64,000 nt of DNA from Nomia melanderi (lineage: Eukaryota > Arthropoda > Insecta > Hymenoptera > Halictidae): positions 4,030,001 to 4,094,000 of the forward strand of contig NW_027475133.1 of assembly GCF_051020985.1 (NCBI RefSeq), read 5' to 3'. The notes beneath the pieces were generated by a model. It saw only the letters and a list, made by a program, of their open reading frames with translations, ran no database searches and was not told the DNA's origin. Position numbers and translations under genes: made by a program. This document shows, piece by piece, positions 11,842 through 24,690 of this stretch; position 1 is the first letter of the stretch, and each line of letters starts with the position of its first letter.

Positions 11842-13649
11842 ATCTGTGCAGCGGGAACGACCTCGGACCACCAGGGGCCGAGAAAACTACAGTCACATGG
11901 CGCCGAACACTCAGGGTCTGGGGAAAATCCAATATATATCTGGTGATATCTCGGGTCCTATTACAGATAGCGAAATAAATCAAAGTGAATTATCTGCAGG
12001 AGGCCCAGGCGCATGAATCTGTGCAGCGGGAACGACCTCGGTCCACCAGGGGCCGAGAAAACCACCGTCTGAAGGGGCTGGACACTCAGGGTGAGGGAAA
12101 TATCCAATATATATCTGGTGATATCTCGGGTGCTATTACAGATAGCGCAATAAATCAAAGTGCATTGTCTGTAGGAGGCCCTGGCGCATGAATCTGTGAA
12201 GCGGGAACGACCTCGGACCACCAGGGGCCGAGAAAACCACCGTCTCATGGGGCCGGACACTCTGGGTCAGGGAAAAATCCAATATATATGTGGTGATATC
12301 TCGGGTGCTATTAGAGATAGCGCAATAAATCAAAGTGCATTGTCTGTAGGAGGCCCTGGCGCATGAATCTGTTCAGCGGGAACGACCTCGGACCACCAGG
12401 GGCCGAGAAAACTACAGTCTCATATGGCCGGACACTCAGGGTCTGGGGAAAATCCAATATATATCTGGTGATATCTCGGGTCCTATTACAGATAGGGAAA
12501 TAAATCAAAGTGAATTATCTGCAGGAGGCCCTGGCGCATGAATCTGTGCAGCGGGAACGACCTCGGTCCACCAGGGGCCGAGAAAACCACCGTCTCATGG
12601 GGCTGGACACTCAGGGTGCGGGAAATATCCAATATATATCTGGTGATATCTCGGGTGCTATTACAGATAGCGCAATAAATCAAAGTGCATTGTCTGTAGG
12701 AGGCCCTGGCGCATGAATCTGGGCAGCGGGAACGACCTAGGACCACCAGGGGCCGAGAAAACCACTGACTCACGGGGCCGGACACTCAGGGTCAGGGGAA
12801 AATCCAATATATATCTGGTGATATCTCGGGTGCTATTAGAGACAGCGCAATAAACCAAAGTGCATTGTCTGTAGGAGGCCCTGGCGCATGAATCTGTGAA
12901 GCGGGAACGACCTCGGACCACCAGGGGCCGAGAAAACCACCGTCTCATGGGGCCGGACACTCTGGGTCAGGGAAAAATCCAATATATATGTGGTGATATC
13001 TCGGGTGCTATTACAGATAGCGCAATAAACCAAAGTGCATTGTCTTTAGTAGGCCCAGGCGAATGAATCTGGCCAGCAGGAACGACCTCCGACCACCAGG
13101 GGCCGAGAAAACCACCGTCTCATGGGGCCGGACACTCAGGGTCAGGGGAAAATTCAATATATATCTGGTGATATCTCGGGTGCTATTACAGATAGCGCAA
13201 TAAATCAAAGTGCATTGTCTGTAGGAGGCCCAGGCGAATGAATCTGGCCAGCGGGAACGACCTCGGACCACCAGGGGCCAAGAAAACCACCGTCTCATGG
13301 GGCCGGACACTCAGGGTCAGGGGAAAATCCAATATATATCTGGTGATATCTCGGTAGCTATTACAGATAGCCCAACAAATCAAAGTGCATTGTCTGTAGA
13401 AGGCCCTGCCGCATGAATCTGTGCAGCGGGAACGACCTCGGACCACCAGGGGCCGGGAAAACCACAGTCTCATGGGGCCGGACACTCAGGGTCAGGGGAA
13501 AATTCAATATATATCTGGTGATATCTCGGGTGCTATTACAGATAGCGCAATAAATCAAAGTGCATTGTCTGTAGGAGGCCCAGGCGAATGAATCTGGCCA
13601 GCGGGAACGACCTCGGACCACCAGGGGCCAAGAAAACCACCGTCTCATG
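11842..13649 (+). repeat. 13-mer-spaced segment, copy 1 (partner at 14,117)
   Basis: About 10.3 monomers repeated at +2,275 bp (13 x 175). Markers are AGTCACATGGCGCCGAAC (11,890/14,165), CCGTCTGAAGGGGCTGG (12,065/14,340), CTCATATGGCC (12,419/14,694), ACTGACTCACGG (12,764/15,039), TCTTTAGTAGGCC (13,043/15,318) and CGGTAGCTATTAC (13,353/15,628). The match ends at 13,650, where this copy has ATGGGGCC and the partner ATGGCGCC. A third copy lies within 20,242-22,049. Confidence 0.92.
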
Positions 13650-14116
13650 GGGCCGGACACTCAGGGTCAGGGGAAAATCCAATATATATCTGGTGACCTC
13701 TCGGGTGCTATTACAGATAGCGCAATAAATCAAAGTGCATTGTCTGTAGGAGGCCCTGGCGCATGTATCTGTGCAGCGGGAACGACCTCGGACCACCAGG
13801 GGCCGAGAAAACCACAGTCTCATGGGGCCGGACACTCAGGGTCAGGGGAAAATCCAATATATATCTGGTGATATCTCGGGTGCTATTAGAGATAGCGCAA
13901 TAAACCAAAGTGAACTATCTGCAGGAGGCCCTGGCGCATGCATCTGTGCAGCGGGAACGACCTCGGACCGCCAGGGGCCGAGAAAACCACCGTCTCATGG
14001 GGCCGGACACTCTGGGTCATTGAAAAATCCAATATATATGTGGTGATATCTCGGGTGCTATTACAGATAGCGCAATAAATCAAAGTGCATTGTCTGTAGG
14101 AGGCCCTGGCGCATGT

Positions 14117-15924
14117 ATCTGTGCAGCGGGAACGACCTCGGACCACCAGGGGCCGAGAAAACTACAGTCACATGGCGCCGAACACTCAGGGTCTGGGGAA
14201 AATCCAATATATATCTGGTGATATCTCGGGTCCTATTACAGATAGCGAAATAAATCAAAGTGAATTATCTGCAGGAGGCCCAGGCGCATGAATCTGTGCA
14301 GCGGGAACGACCTCGGTCCACCAGGGGCCGAGAAAACCACCGTCTGAAGGGGCTGGACACTCAGGGTGAGGGAAATATCCAATATATATCTGGTGATATC
14401 TCGGGTGCTATTACAGATAGCGCAATAAATCAAAGTGCATTGTCTGTAGGAGGCCCTGGCGCATGAATCTGTGAAGCGGGAACGACCTCGGACCACCAGG
14501 GGCCGAGAAATCCACCGTCTCATGGGGCCGGACACTCTGGGTCAGGGAAAAATCCAATATATATGTGGTGATATCTCGGGTGCTATTAGAGATAGCGCAA
14601 TAAATCAAAGTGCATTGTCTGTAGGAGGCCCTGGCGCATGAATCTGTTCAGCGGGAACGACCTCGGACCACCAGGGGCCGAGAAAACTACAGTCTCATAT
14701 GGCCGGACACTCAGGGTCTGGGGAAAATCCAATATATATCTGGTGATATCTCGGGTCCTATTACAGATAGGGAAATAAATCAAAGTGAATTATCTGCAGG
14801 AGGCCCTGGCGCATGAATCTGTGCAGCGGGAACGACCTCGGTCCACCAGGGGCCGAGAAAACCACCGTCTCATGGGGCTGGACACTCAGGGTGCGGGAAA
14901 TATCCAATATATATCTGGTGATATCTCGGGTGCTATTACAGATAGCGCAATAAATCAAAGTGCATTGTCTGTAGGAGGCCCTGGCGCATGAATCTGGGCA
15001 GCGGGAACGACCTAGGACCACCAGGGGCCGAGAAAACCACTGACTCACGGGGCCGGACACTCAGGGTCAGGGGAAAATCCAATATATATCTGGTGATATC
15101 TCGGGTGCTATTAGAGACAGCGCAATAAACCAAAGTGCATTGTCTGTAGGAGGCCCTGGCGCATGAATCTGTGAAGCGGGAACGACCTCGGACCACCAGG
15201 GGCCGAGAAAACCACCGTCTCATGGGGCCGGACACTCTGGGTCAGGGAAAAATCCAATATATATGTGGTGATATCTCGGGTGCTATTACAGATAGCGCAA
15301 TAAACCAAAGTGCATTGTCTTTAGTAGGCCCAGGCGAATGAATCTGGCCAGCAGGAACGACCTCCGACCACCAGGGGCCGAGAAAACCACCGTCTCATGG
15401 GGCCGGACACTCAGGGTCAGGGGAAAATTCAATATATATCTGGTGATATCTCGGGTGCTATTACAGATAGCGCAATAAATCAAAGTGCATTGTCTGTAGG
15501 AGGCCCAGGCGAATGAATCTGGCCAGCGGGAACGACCTCGGACCACCAGGGGCCAAGAAAACCACCGTCTCATGGGGCCGGACACTCAGGGTCAGGGGAA
15601 AATCCAATATATATCTGGTGATATCTCGGTAGCTATTACAGATAGCCCAACAAATCAAAGTGCATTGTCTGTAGAAGGCCCTGCCGCATGAATCTGTGCA
15701 GCGGGAACGACCTCGGACCACCAGGGGCCGGGAAAACCACAGTCTCATGGGGCCGGACACTCAGGGTCAGGGGAAAATTCAATATATATCTGGTGATATC
15801 TCGGGTGCTATTACAGATAGCGCAATAAATCAAAGTGCATTGTCTGTAGGAGGCCCGGGCGAATGAATCTGGCCAGCGGGAACGACCTCGGACCACCAGG
15901 GGCCAAGAAAACCACCGTCTCATG
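14117..15924 (+). repeat. 13-mer-spaced segment, copy 2
   Basis: Partner of 11,842-13,649 at 2,275 bp, nested inside the 4.29 kb segmental copy. About 470 bp (13,650-14,116), containing monomers with GCATGTATC and GGTGACCTC, separate the two copies. The 13-monomer period therefore includes monomers with no partner on the left. Confidence 0.9.
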
Positions 15925-17910
15925 GCGCCGGACACTCAGGGTCAGGGAAAAATCCAATATATATCTGGTGATATCTCGGGTGCTATTAGAGATAGCGCAC
16001 TAAATCAAAGTGCATTGTCTGTAGGACGCCCAGGCGAATGAATCTGTGCAGCGGGAAGGAGCTCGGTCCACCAGGGGCCGAGAAAATCACCGTCTCATGG
16101 AGCCGGACACTCAGGGTCAGGGAAAAATCCAATATATATGTGGTGATATCTCGGGTGCTATTACAGATAGCGCAATAAATCAAAGTGCATTGTCTGTAGG
16201 AGGCCCTGGCGCATGAATCTGTTCAGCGGGAACGACCTCGGATCACCAGGGGCCGAGAAAACTACAGTCTCATGCGGCCGGACACTCAGGTTCTGGGGAA
16301 AATCCAATATATATCTGGTGATATCTCGGGTCCTATTACAGATAGGGAAATAAATCAAAGTGAATTATCTGCAGGAGGCCCTGGCGCATGAATCTGTGCA
16401 GCGAGAACGACCTCGGTCCACCAGGGGCCGAGAAAACCACCGTCTCATGGGGCTGGACACTCAGGGTGCGGGAAATATCAAATATATATCTGGTGATATC
16501 TCGGGTGCTATTACAGATAGCGCAATAAATCAAAGTGCATTGTCTGTAGGAGGCCCTGGCGCATGAATCTGGGCAGCGGGAACGACCTAGGACCACCAGG
16601 GGCCGAGAAAACCACCGACTCACGGGGCCGGACACTCAGGGTCAGGGGAAAATCCAATATATATCTGGTGATATCTCGGGTGCTATTAGAGACAGCGCAA
16701 TAAACCAAAGCGAATTATCTGCAGGAGGCCCTGGCGCATGCATCTGTGCAGCGGGAACGACCTCGGACCACCAGGGGCCAAGAAAACCACCGTCTCATGG
16801 CGCCGGTCACTCAGGGTCAGGGAAAAATCCAATATATATCTGGTGATATCTCGGGTGCTATTAGAGATAGCGCACTAAATCAAAGTGCATTGTCTGTAGG
16901 ACGCCCAGGCGAATGAATCTGTGCAGCGGGAAGGACCTCGGTCCACCAGGGGCCGAGAAAATCACCGTCTCATGGAGCCGGACACTCAGGGTCAGGGAAA
17001 AATCCAATATATATGTGGTGATATCTCGGGTGCTATTACAGATAGCGCAATAAACCAAAGTGCATTGTCTTTAGTAGGCCCAGGCGAATGAATCTGGCCA
17101 GCAGGAACGACCTCCGACCACCAGGGGCCGAGAAAACCACCGTCTCATGGGGCCGGACACTCAGGGTCAGGGGAAAATTCAATATATATCTGGTGATATC
17201 TCGGGTGCTATTACAGATAGCGCAATAAATCAAAGTGCATTGTCTGTAGGAGGCCCAGGCGAATGAATCTGGCCAGCGGGAACGACCTCGGACCACCAGG
17301 GGCCAAGAAAACCACCGTCTCATGGGGCCGGACACTCAGGGTCAGGGGAAAATCCAATATATATCTGGTGATATCTCGGTAGCTATTACAGATAGCCCAA
17401 CAAATCAAAGTGCATTGTCTGTAGAAGGCCCTGCCGCATGAATCTGTGCAGCGGGAACGACCTCGGACCACCGGGGGCCGGGAAAACCACAGTCTCATGG
17501 GGCCGGACACTCAGGGTCAGGGGAAAATTCAATATATATCTGGTGATATCTCGGGTGCTATTACAGATAGCGCAATAAATCAAAGTGCATTGTCTGTAGG
17601 AGGCCCAGGCGAATGAATCTGGCCAGCGGGAACGACCTCGGACCACCAGGGGCCAAGAAAACCACCGTCTCATGGCGCCGGACACTCAGGGTCAGGGAAA
17701 AATCCAATATATATCTGGTGATATCTCGGGTGCTATTAGAGATAGCGCACTAAATCAAAGTGCATTGTCTGTAGGACGCCCAGGCGAATGAATCTGTGCA
17801 GCGGGAAGGACCTCGGTCCACCAGGGGCCGAGAAAATCACCGTCTCATGGAGCCGGACACTCAGGGTCAGGGAAAAATCCAATATATATGTGGTGATATC
17901 TCGGGTGCTA
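15286..17910 (+). repeat. Recurrent five-monomer block, two copies 1,750 bp apart
   Basis: A block of five monomers, marked in order by TCTTTAGTAGGCC, GGCGAATGAATCTGGCC, CGGTAGCTATTAC with AGCCCAACAAAT, GGGAAAATTCAATAT and GGACGCCCAGGCG, occupies about 15,286-16,160. It returns at about 17,036-17,910 (+1,750 bp, 10 x 175). Between them lie monomers with CTCATGCGGCC and GGGTGCGGGAAATATC. The marker GGACGCCCAGG appears at about 16,025, 16,900 and 17,775 (steps of 875 bp), so 5-monomer phasing persists where the full block does not. A partial block sits at 13,011-13,649. Confidence 0.88.
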
Positions 17911-17929
17911 TTACAGATAGCGCAATAAA

Positions 17930-18480
17930 TCAAAGTGCATTGTCTGTAGGAGGCCCTGGCGCATGAATCTGTGCAGCGGGAACGACCTCGGACCACCAGG
18001 GGCCGAGAAAACCACCGTCTCATGGGGCCGGACACTCTGGGTCAGGGAAAAATCCAATATATATGTGGTGATATCTCGCGTGCTATTAGAGATAGCGCAA
18101 TAAGCCAAAGGGAATTATCTGCAGGAGGCCCTGGCGCATGAATCTGTGCAGCTGGAACGACCTCGGACGACCAGGGGCCGAGAAAACCACAGTCTCATGG
18201 GGCCGGACAATCAGGGTCAGGGGAAAATCCAATATATATCTGGTGATATCTCGGGTGCTATTAGAGATAGCGCAATAAACCAAAGTGAGTTATCTGCAGG
18301 AGGACCTGGCGCATGAATCTGTGCAGCGGGAACGACCTCGGACCACCAGGGGCCGAGAAAACCACCGTCCCGAGGGGCCGGACACTTAGGGTCAGTGAAA
18401 AATCCAATATATATCTGGTGATATCTCGGGTGCTATTACAGATAGCGCAATAAATCAAAGTGCATTGTCTGTAGGAGGCC
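17930..18480 (+). repeat. Junction monomers between segmental copies
   Basis: About three monomers joining the 4.29 kb left member to the segment shared with 11,131-11,805. One carries CCGTCCCGAGGGGCCGG with CACTTAGGG (18,366-18,394). This haplotype is repeated at about 19,240, and also at about 34,465, 43,396, 44,971 and 56,324, so this junction type recurs in distant domains. Confidence 0.8.
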
Positions 18481-19155
18481 CTGGCGCATGAATCTGTGCA
18501 GCGGGAACGACCTCGGACCACCAGGGGCCGAGACATCCACCGTCTCATGGGGCCGGACACTCAGGGTCAGGGAAAAATCCAATATATATCTGGTGATATG
18601 TCGGGTGCTATTACAGATAGCGCAATAAATCAAAGTGCATTGTCTGGAGGAGGCCCTGGCGCATGAATCTGGGAAGCGGGAACGACCTCGGACCACCAGG
18701 GGCCGAGAAAACCACCGTCTCATGGGGCCGGACACTCAGAGTCAGGGGAAAATCCAATATATATCTGGTGATATCTCGGGTGCTATTAGAGATAGCGCAA
18801 TAAGCCAAAGGGACTTATCTGCAGGAGGCCCTGGCGCATGCATCTGTGCAGCGGGAACGACCTCGGACCACCAGGGGCCGAGAAAACCACCGTCTCATGG
18901 GGCCGGACACTCAGGGTCAGGGGAAAATCCAATATATATCTGGTGATATCTCGGGTGCTATTAGAGATAGCGCAATAAGCCAAAGGGACTTATCTGCAGG
19001 AGGCCCTGGGGCATGAATCTGTGCAGCGGGAACGACCTCGGACAACCAGGGGCAGAGAAAACCACCGTCTCATGGGGCCGGACAATCTGGGTCAGGGAAA
19101 AATCCAATATATATGTGGTGATATCTCGGGTGCTATTACAGATAGCGCAATAAAC
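18481..19155 (+). repeat. 0.67 kb segment, right copy (partner at 11,131)
   Basis: Partner of 11,131-11,805 at 7,350 bp. The neighbouring segmental pair has an offset of 6,125 bp, not 7,350. The two left-hand segments therefore do not keep their spacing on the right, and the right-hand arrangement cannot come from one simple duplication of the left. Confidence 0.9.
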
Positions 19156-19767
19156 CAAAGTGAGTTATCTGCAGGAGGCCCTGGCGCATGAATCTGTGCA
19201 GCGGGAACGACCTCGGACCACCAGGGGCCGAGAAAACCACCGTCCCGAGGGGCCGGACACTTAGGGTCAGTGAAAAATCCAATATATATCTGGTGATATC
19301 TCGGGTGCTATTACAGATAGCGCAATAAATCAAAGTGCATTGTCTGTAGGAGGCCCTGGCGCACGAATCTGTGCAGCGGGAACGACTTCGGACCACCAGG
19401 GGCCGAGAAAACCACCGTCTCACGGGGCCGGCCACTCAGGGTCAGTGAAAAATCCAATATATATCTGGTGATATCTCGGGTGTTATTACAGATAGCGCAA
19501 TAAATCAAAGTGCATTGTCTGTAGGAGGCCCTGGCGCATGAATCTGTGCAGCGGGAACCACCTCGGACCACCAGGGGCCGAGAAAACCACAGTCTCATGG
19601 GGCCGGACACTCAGGGTCAGGGGAAAATCCAATATATATCTGGTGATATCTCGGGTGCTATTACAGATAGCGCAATAAATCAAAGTGCATTGTCTGTAGG
19701 AGGCCCTGGCGCATGTATCTGTGCTGCGGGAACGACCTCGGACCACCAGGGGCCGAGAAAACCACAG
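19156..19767 (+). repeat. Homogenised run of near-identical monomers
   Basis: About 3.5 monomers of the ATTACAG / AATCAAAG / CTGTAGG haplotype. They continue into 19,768-20,030 with consecutive GCATGTATCTGTGC or closely related variants. The first part repeats the CCGTCCCGAGG junction haplotype of 18,366 at +875 bp. The plus-strand frames here are open across almost two monomers only because the stop between monomers is missing in the GCATGTATC variant. Confidence 0.78.
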
Positions 19768-22700
19768 TCTCATGGGGCCGGACACTCAGGGTCAGGGGAA
19801 AATCCAATATATATCTGGTGACCTCTCGGGTGCTATTACAGATAGCGCAATAAATCAAAGTGCATTGTCTGTAGGAGGCCCTGGCGCATGTATCTGTGCA
19901 GCGGGAACGACCTCGGACCACCAGGGGCCGAGAAAACCACAGTCTCATGGGGCCGGACACTCAGGGTCAGGGGAAAATCCAATATATATCTGGTGATATC
20001 TCGGGTGCTATTAGAGATAGCGCAATAAACCAAAGTGAACTATCTGCAGGAGGCCCTGGCGCATGCATCTGTGCAGCGGGAACGACCTCGGACCGCCAGG
20101 GGCCGAGAAAACCACCGTCTCATGGGGCCGGACACTCTGGGTCATTGAAAAATCCAATATATATGTGGTGATATCTCGGGTGCTATTACAGATAGCGCAA
20201 TAAATCAAAGTGCATTGTCTGTAGGAGGCCCTGGCGCATGTATCTGTGCAGCGGGAACGACCTCGGACCACCAGGGGCCGAGAAAACTACAGTCACATGG
20301 CGCCGAACACTCAGGGTCTGGGGAAAATCCAATATATATCTGGTGATATCTCGGGTCCTATTACAGATAGCGAAATAAATCAAAGTGAATTATCTGCAGG
20401 AGGCCCAGGCGCATGAATCTGTGCAGCGGGAACGACCTCGGTCCACCAGGGGCCGAGAAAACCACCGTCTGAAGGGGCTGGACACTCAGGGTGAGGGAAA
20501 TATCCAATATATATCTGGTGATATCTCGGGTGCTATTACAGATAGCGCAATAAATCAAAGTGCATTGTCTGTAGGAGGCCCTGGCGCATGAATCTGTGAA
20601 GCGGGAACGACCTCGGACCACCAGGGGCCGAGAAAACCACCGTCTCATGGGGCCGGACACTCTGGGTCAGGGAAAAATCCAATATATATGTGGTGATATC
20701 TCGGGTGCTATTAGAGATAGCGCAATAAATCAAAGTGCATTGTCTGTAGGAGGCCCTGGCGCTTGAATCTGTTCAGCGGGAACGACCTCGGACCACCAGG
20801 GGCCGAGAAAACTACAGTCTCATATGGCCGGACACTCAGGGTCTGGGGAAAATCCAATATATATCTGGTGATATCTCGGGTCCTATTACAGATAGGGAAA
20901 TAAATCAAAGTGAATTATCTGCAGGAGGCCCTGGCGCATGAATCTGTGCAGCGGGAACGACCTCGGTCCACCAGGGGCCGAGAAAACCACCGTCTCATGG
21001 GGCTGGACACTCAGGGTGCGGGAAATATCCAATATATATCTGGTGATATCTCGGGTGCTATTACAGATAGCGCAATAAATCAAAGTGCATTGTCTGTAGG
21101 AGGCCCTGGCGCATGAATCTGGGCAGCGGGAACGACCTAGGACCACCAGGGGCCGAGAAAACCACTGACTCACGGGGCCGGACACTCAGGGTCAGGGGAA
21201 AATCCAATATATATCTGGTGATATCTCGGGTGCTATTAGAGACAGCGCAATAAACCAAAGTGCATTGTCTGTAGGAGGCCCTGGCGCATGAATCTGTGAA
21301 GCGGGAACGACCTCGGACCACCAGGGGCCGAGAAAACCACCGTCTCATGGGGCCGGACACTCTGGGTCAGGGAAAAATCCAATATATATGTGGTGATATC
21401 TCGGGTGCTATTACAGATAGCGCAATAAACCAAAGTGCATTGTCTTTAGTAGGCCCAGGCGAATGAATCTGGCCAGCAGGAACGACCTCCGACCACCAGG
21501 GGCCGAGAAAACCACCGTCTCATGGGGCCGGACACTCAGGGTCAGGGGAAAATTCAATATATATCTGGTGATATCTCGGGTGCTATTACAGATAGCGCAA
21601 TAAATCAAAGTGCATTGTCTGTAGGAGGCCCAGGCGAATGAATCTGGCCAGCGGGAACGACCTCGGACCACCAGGGGCCAAGAAAACCACCGTCTCATGG
21701 GGCCGGACACTCAGGGTCAGGGGAAAATCCAATATATATCTGGTGATATCTCGGTAGCTATTACAGATAGCCCAACAAATCAAAGTGCATTGTCTGTAGA
21801 AGACCCTGCCGCATGAATCTGTGCAGCGGGAACGACCTCGGACCACCAGGGGCCGGGAAAACCACAGTCTCATGGGGCCGGACACTCAGGGTCAGGGGAA
21901 AATTCAATATATATCTGGTGATATCTCGGGTGCTATTACAGATAGCGCAATAAATCAAAGTGCATTGTCTGTAGGAGGCCCAGGCGAATGAATCTGGCCA
22001 GCGGGAACGACCTCGGACCACCAGGGGCCAAGAAAACCACCGTCTCATGGCGCCGGACACTCAGGGTCAGGGAAAAATCCAATATATATCTGGTGATATC
22101 TCGGGTGCTATTAGAGATAGCGCACTAAATCAAAGTGCATTGTCTGTAGGACGCCCAGGCGAATGAATCTGTGCAGCGGGAAGGACCTCGGTCCACCAGG
22201 GGCCGAGAAAATCACCGTCTCATGGAGCCGGACACTCAGGGTCAGGGAAAAATCCAATATATATGTGGTGATATCTCGGGTGCTATTACAGATAGCGCAA
22301 TAAATCAAAGTGCATTGTCTGTAGGAGGCCCTGGCGCATGAATCTGTTCAGCGGGAACGACCTCGGATCACCAGGGGCCGAGAAAACTACAGTCTCATGC
22401 GGCCGGACACTCAGGTTCTGGGGAAAATCCAATATATATCTGGTGATATCTCGGGTCCTATTACAGATAGGGAAATAAATCAAAGTGAATTATCTGCAGG
22501 AGGCCCTGGCGCATGAATCTGTGCAGCGAGAACGACCTCGGTCCACCAGGGGCCGAGAAAACCACCGTCTCATGGGGCTGGACACTCAGGGTGCGGGAAA
22601 TATCAAATATATATCTGGTGATATCTCGGGTGCTATTACAGATAGCGCAATAAATCAAAGTGCATTGTCTGTAGGAGGCCCTGGCGCATGAATCTGGGCA

Positions 22701-24054
22701 GCGGGAACGACCTAGGACCACCAGGGGCCGAGAAAACCACCGACTCACGGGGCCGGACACTCAGGGTCAGGGGAAAATCCAATATATATCTGGTGATATC
22801 TCGGGTGCTATTAGAGACAGCGCAATAAACCAAAGCGAATTATCTGCAGGAGGCCCTGGCGCATGCATCTGTGCAGCGGGAACGACCTCGGACCACCAGG
22901 GGCCAAGAAAACCACCGTCTCATGGCGCCGGTCACTCAGGGTCAGGGAAAAATCCAATATATATCTGGTGATATCTCGGGTGCTATTAGAGATAGCGCAC
23001 TAAATCAAAGTGCATTGTCTGTAGGACGCCCAGGCGAATGAATCTGTGCAGCGGGAAGGACCTCGGTCCACCAGGGGCCGAGAAAATCACCGTCTCATGG
23101 AGCCGGACACTCAGGGTCAGGGAAAAATCCAATATATATGTGGTGATATCTCGGGTGCTATTACAGATAGCGCAATAAACCAAAGTGCATTGTCTTTAGT
23201 AGGCCCAGGCGAATGAATCTGGCCAGCAGGAACGACCTCCGACCACCAGGGGCCGAGAAAACCACCGTCTCATGGGGCCGGACACTCAGGGTCAGGGGAA
23301 AATTCAATATATATCTGGTGATATCTCGGGTGCTATTACAGATAGCGCAATAAATCAAAGTGCATTGTCTGTAGGAGGCCCAGGCGAATGAATCTGGCCA
23401 GCGGGAACGACCTCGGACCACCAGGGGTCAAGAAAACCACCGTCTCATGGGGCCGGACACTCAGGGTCAGGGGAAAATCCAATATATATCTGGTGATATC
23501 TCGGTAGCTATTACAGATAGCCCAACAAATCAAAGTGCATTGTCTGTAGAAGGCCCTGCCGCATGAATCTGTGCAGCGGGAACGACCTCGGACCACCAGG
23601 GGCCGGGAAAACCACAGTCTCATGGGGCCGGACACTCAGGGTCAGGGGAAAATTCAATATATATCTGGTGATATCTCGGGTGCTATTACAGATAGCGCAA
23701 TAAATCAAAGTGCATTGTCTGTAGGAGGCCCAGGCGAATGAATCTGGCCAGCGGGAACGACCTCGGACCACCAGGGGCCAAGAAAACCACCGTCTCATGG
23801 CGCCGGACACTCAGGGTCAGGGAAAAATCCAATATATATCTGGTGATATCTCGGGTGCTATTAGAGATAGCGCACTAAATCAAAGTGCATTGTCTGTAGG
23901 ACGCCCAGGCGAATGAATCTGTGCAGCGGGAAGGACCTCGGTCCACCAGGGGCCGAGAAAATCACCGTCTCATGGAGCCGGACACTCAGGGTCAGGGAAA
24001 AATCCAATATATATGTGGTGATATCTCGGGTGCTATTACAGATAGCGCAATAAA
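19768..24054 (+). repeat. 4.29 kb segmental copy, right member
   Basis: Partner of 13,643-17,929 at 6,125 bp with the same monomer order throughout. The partner of the five-monomer block lies at 21,411-22,285 and again at 23,161-24,035. The GGACGCCCAGG marker appears at about 22,150, 23,025 and 23,900. Private changes of this copy include GCGCTTGAATC (20,760), TAGAAGACCCTG (21,797) and CCAGGGGTCAAG (23,422). Confidence 0.95.
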
Positions 24055-24690
24055 CCAAAGTGCATTGTCTTTAGTAGGCCCAGGCGAATGAATCTGGCCA
24101 GCAGGAACGACCTCCGACCACCAGGGGCCGAGAAAACCACCGTCTCATGGGGCCGGACACTCAGGGTCAGGGGAAAATTCAATATATATCTGGTGATATC
24201 TCGGGTGCTATTACAGATAGCGCAATAAATCAAAGTGCATTGTCTGTAGGAGGCCCAGGCGAATGAATCTGGCCAGCGGGAACGACCTCGGACCACCAGG
24301 GGCCAAGACAACCACCGTCTCATGGGGCCGGACACTCAGGGTCAGGGGAAAATCCAATATATATCTGGTGATATCTCGGTAGCTATTACAGATAGCCCAA
24401 CAAATCAAAGTGCATTGTCTGTAGGAGGCCCTGCCGCATGAATCTGTGCAGCGGGAACGACCTCGGACCACCAGGGGCCGGGAAAACCACAGTCTCATGG
24501 GGCCGGACACTCAGGGTCAGGGGAAAATTCAATATATATCTGGTGATATCTCGGGTGCTATTACAGATAGCGCAATAAATCAAAGTGCATTGTCTGTAGG
24601 AGGCCCAGGCGAATGAATCTGGCCAGCGGGAACGACCTCGGACCACCAGGGGCCAAGAAAACCACCGTCTCATGGCGCCGGACACTCAGG
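23161..24690 (+). repeat. Tandem five-monomer HOR (875 bp), one full and one partial unit
   Basis: Here the five-monomer block becomes a true tandem: 23,161-24,035 is followed directly by 24,036-24,690 at +875 bp. Markers recur in both units: TCTTTAGTAGG at about 23,193/24,068 and CGGTAGCTATTAC at about 23,503/24,378. The second unit has GTAGGAGGCCCTGCC (24,421) where other copies have GTAGAAGGCCCTGCC. It stops after about 3.7 monomers, where the divergent block begins with AAATCAAATATATATC and GAAATCACGGG. Confidence 0.88.

Larger units (their letters stand above)
13643..17929 (+). repeat. 4.29 kb segmental copy, left member (partner at 19,768)
   Basis: This 24.5-monomer segment recurs at +6,125 bp (35 x 175). 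I noticed only about ten single-base differences, so identity is above 99%. Examples are 14,507/20,632, 14,638/20,763, 16,062/22,187, 15,691/21,816 and 17,473/23,598. The left limit is fixed by CACCGTCTC here against CACAGTCTC in the partner. The right limit is AATAAATCAAAG against AATAAACCAAAG at 17,930/24,055. The marker GGTGACCTCTCGG, which destroys GATATC, occurs in the window only at 13,692 and 19,817. Confidence 0.95.
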
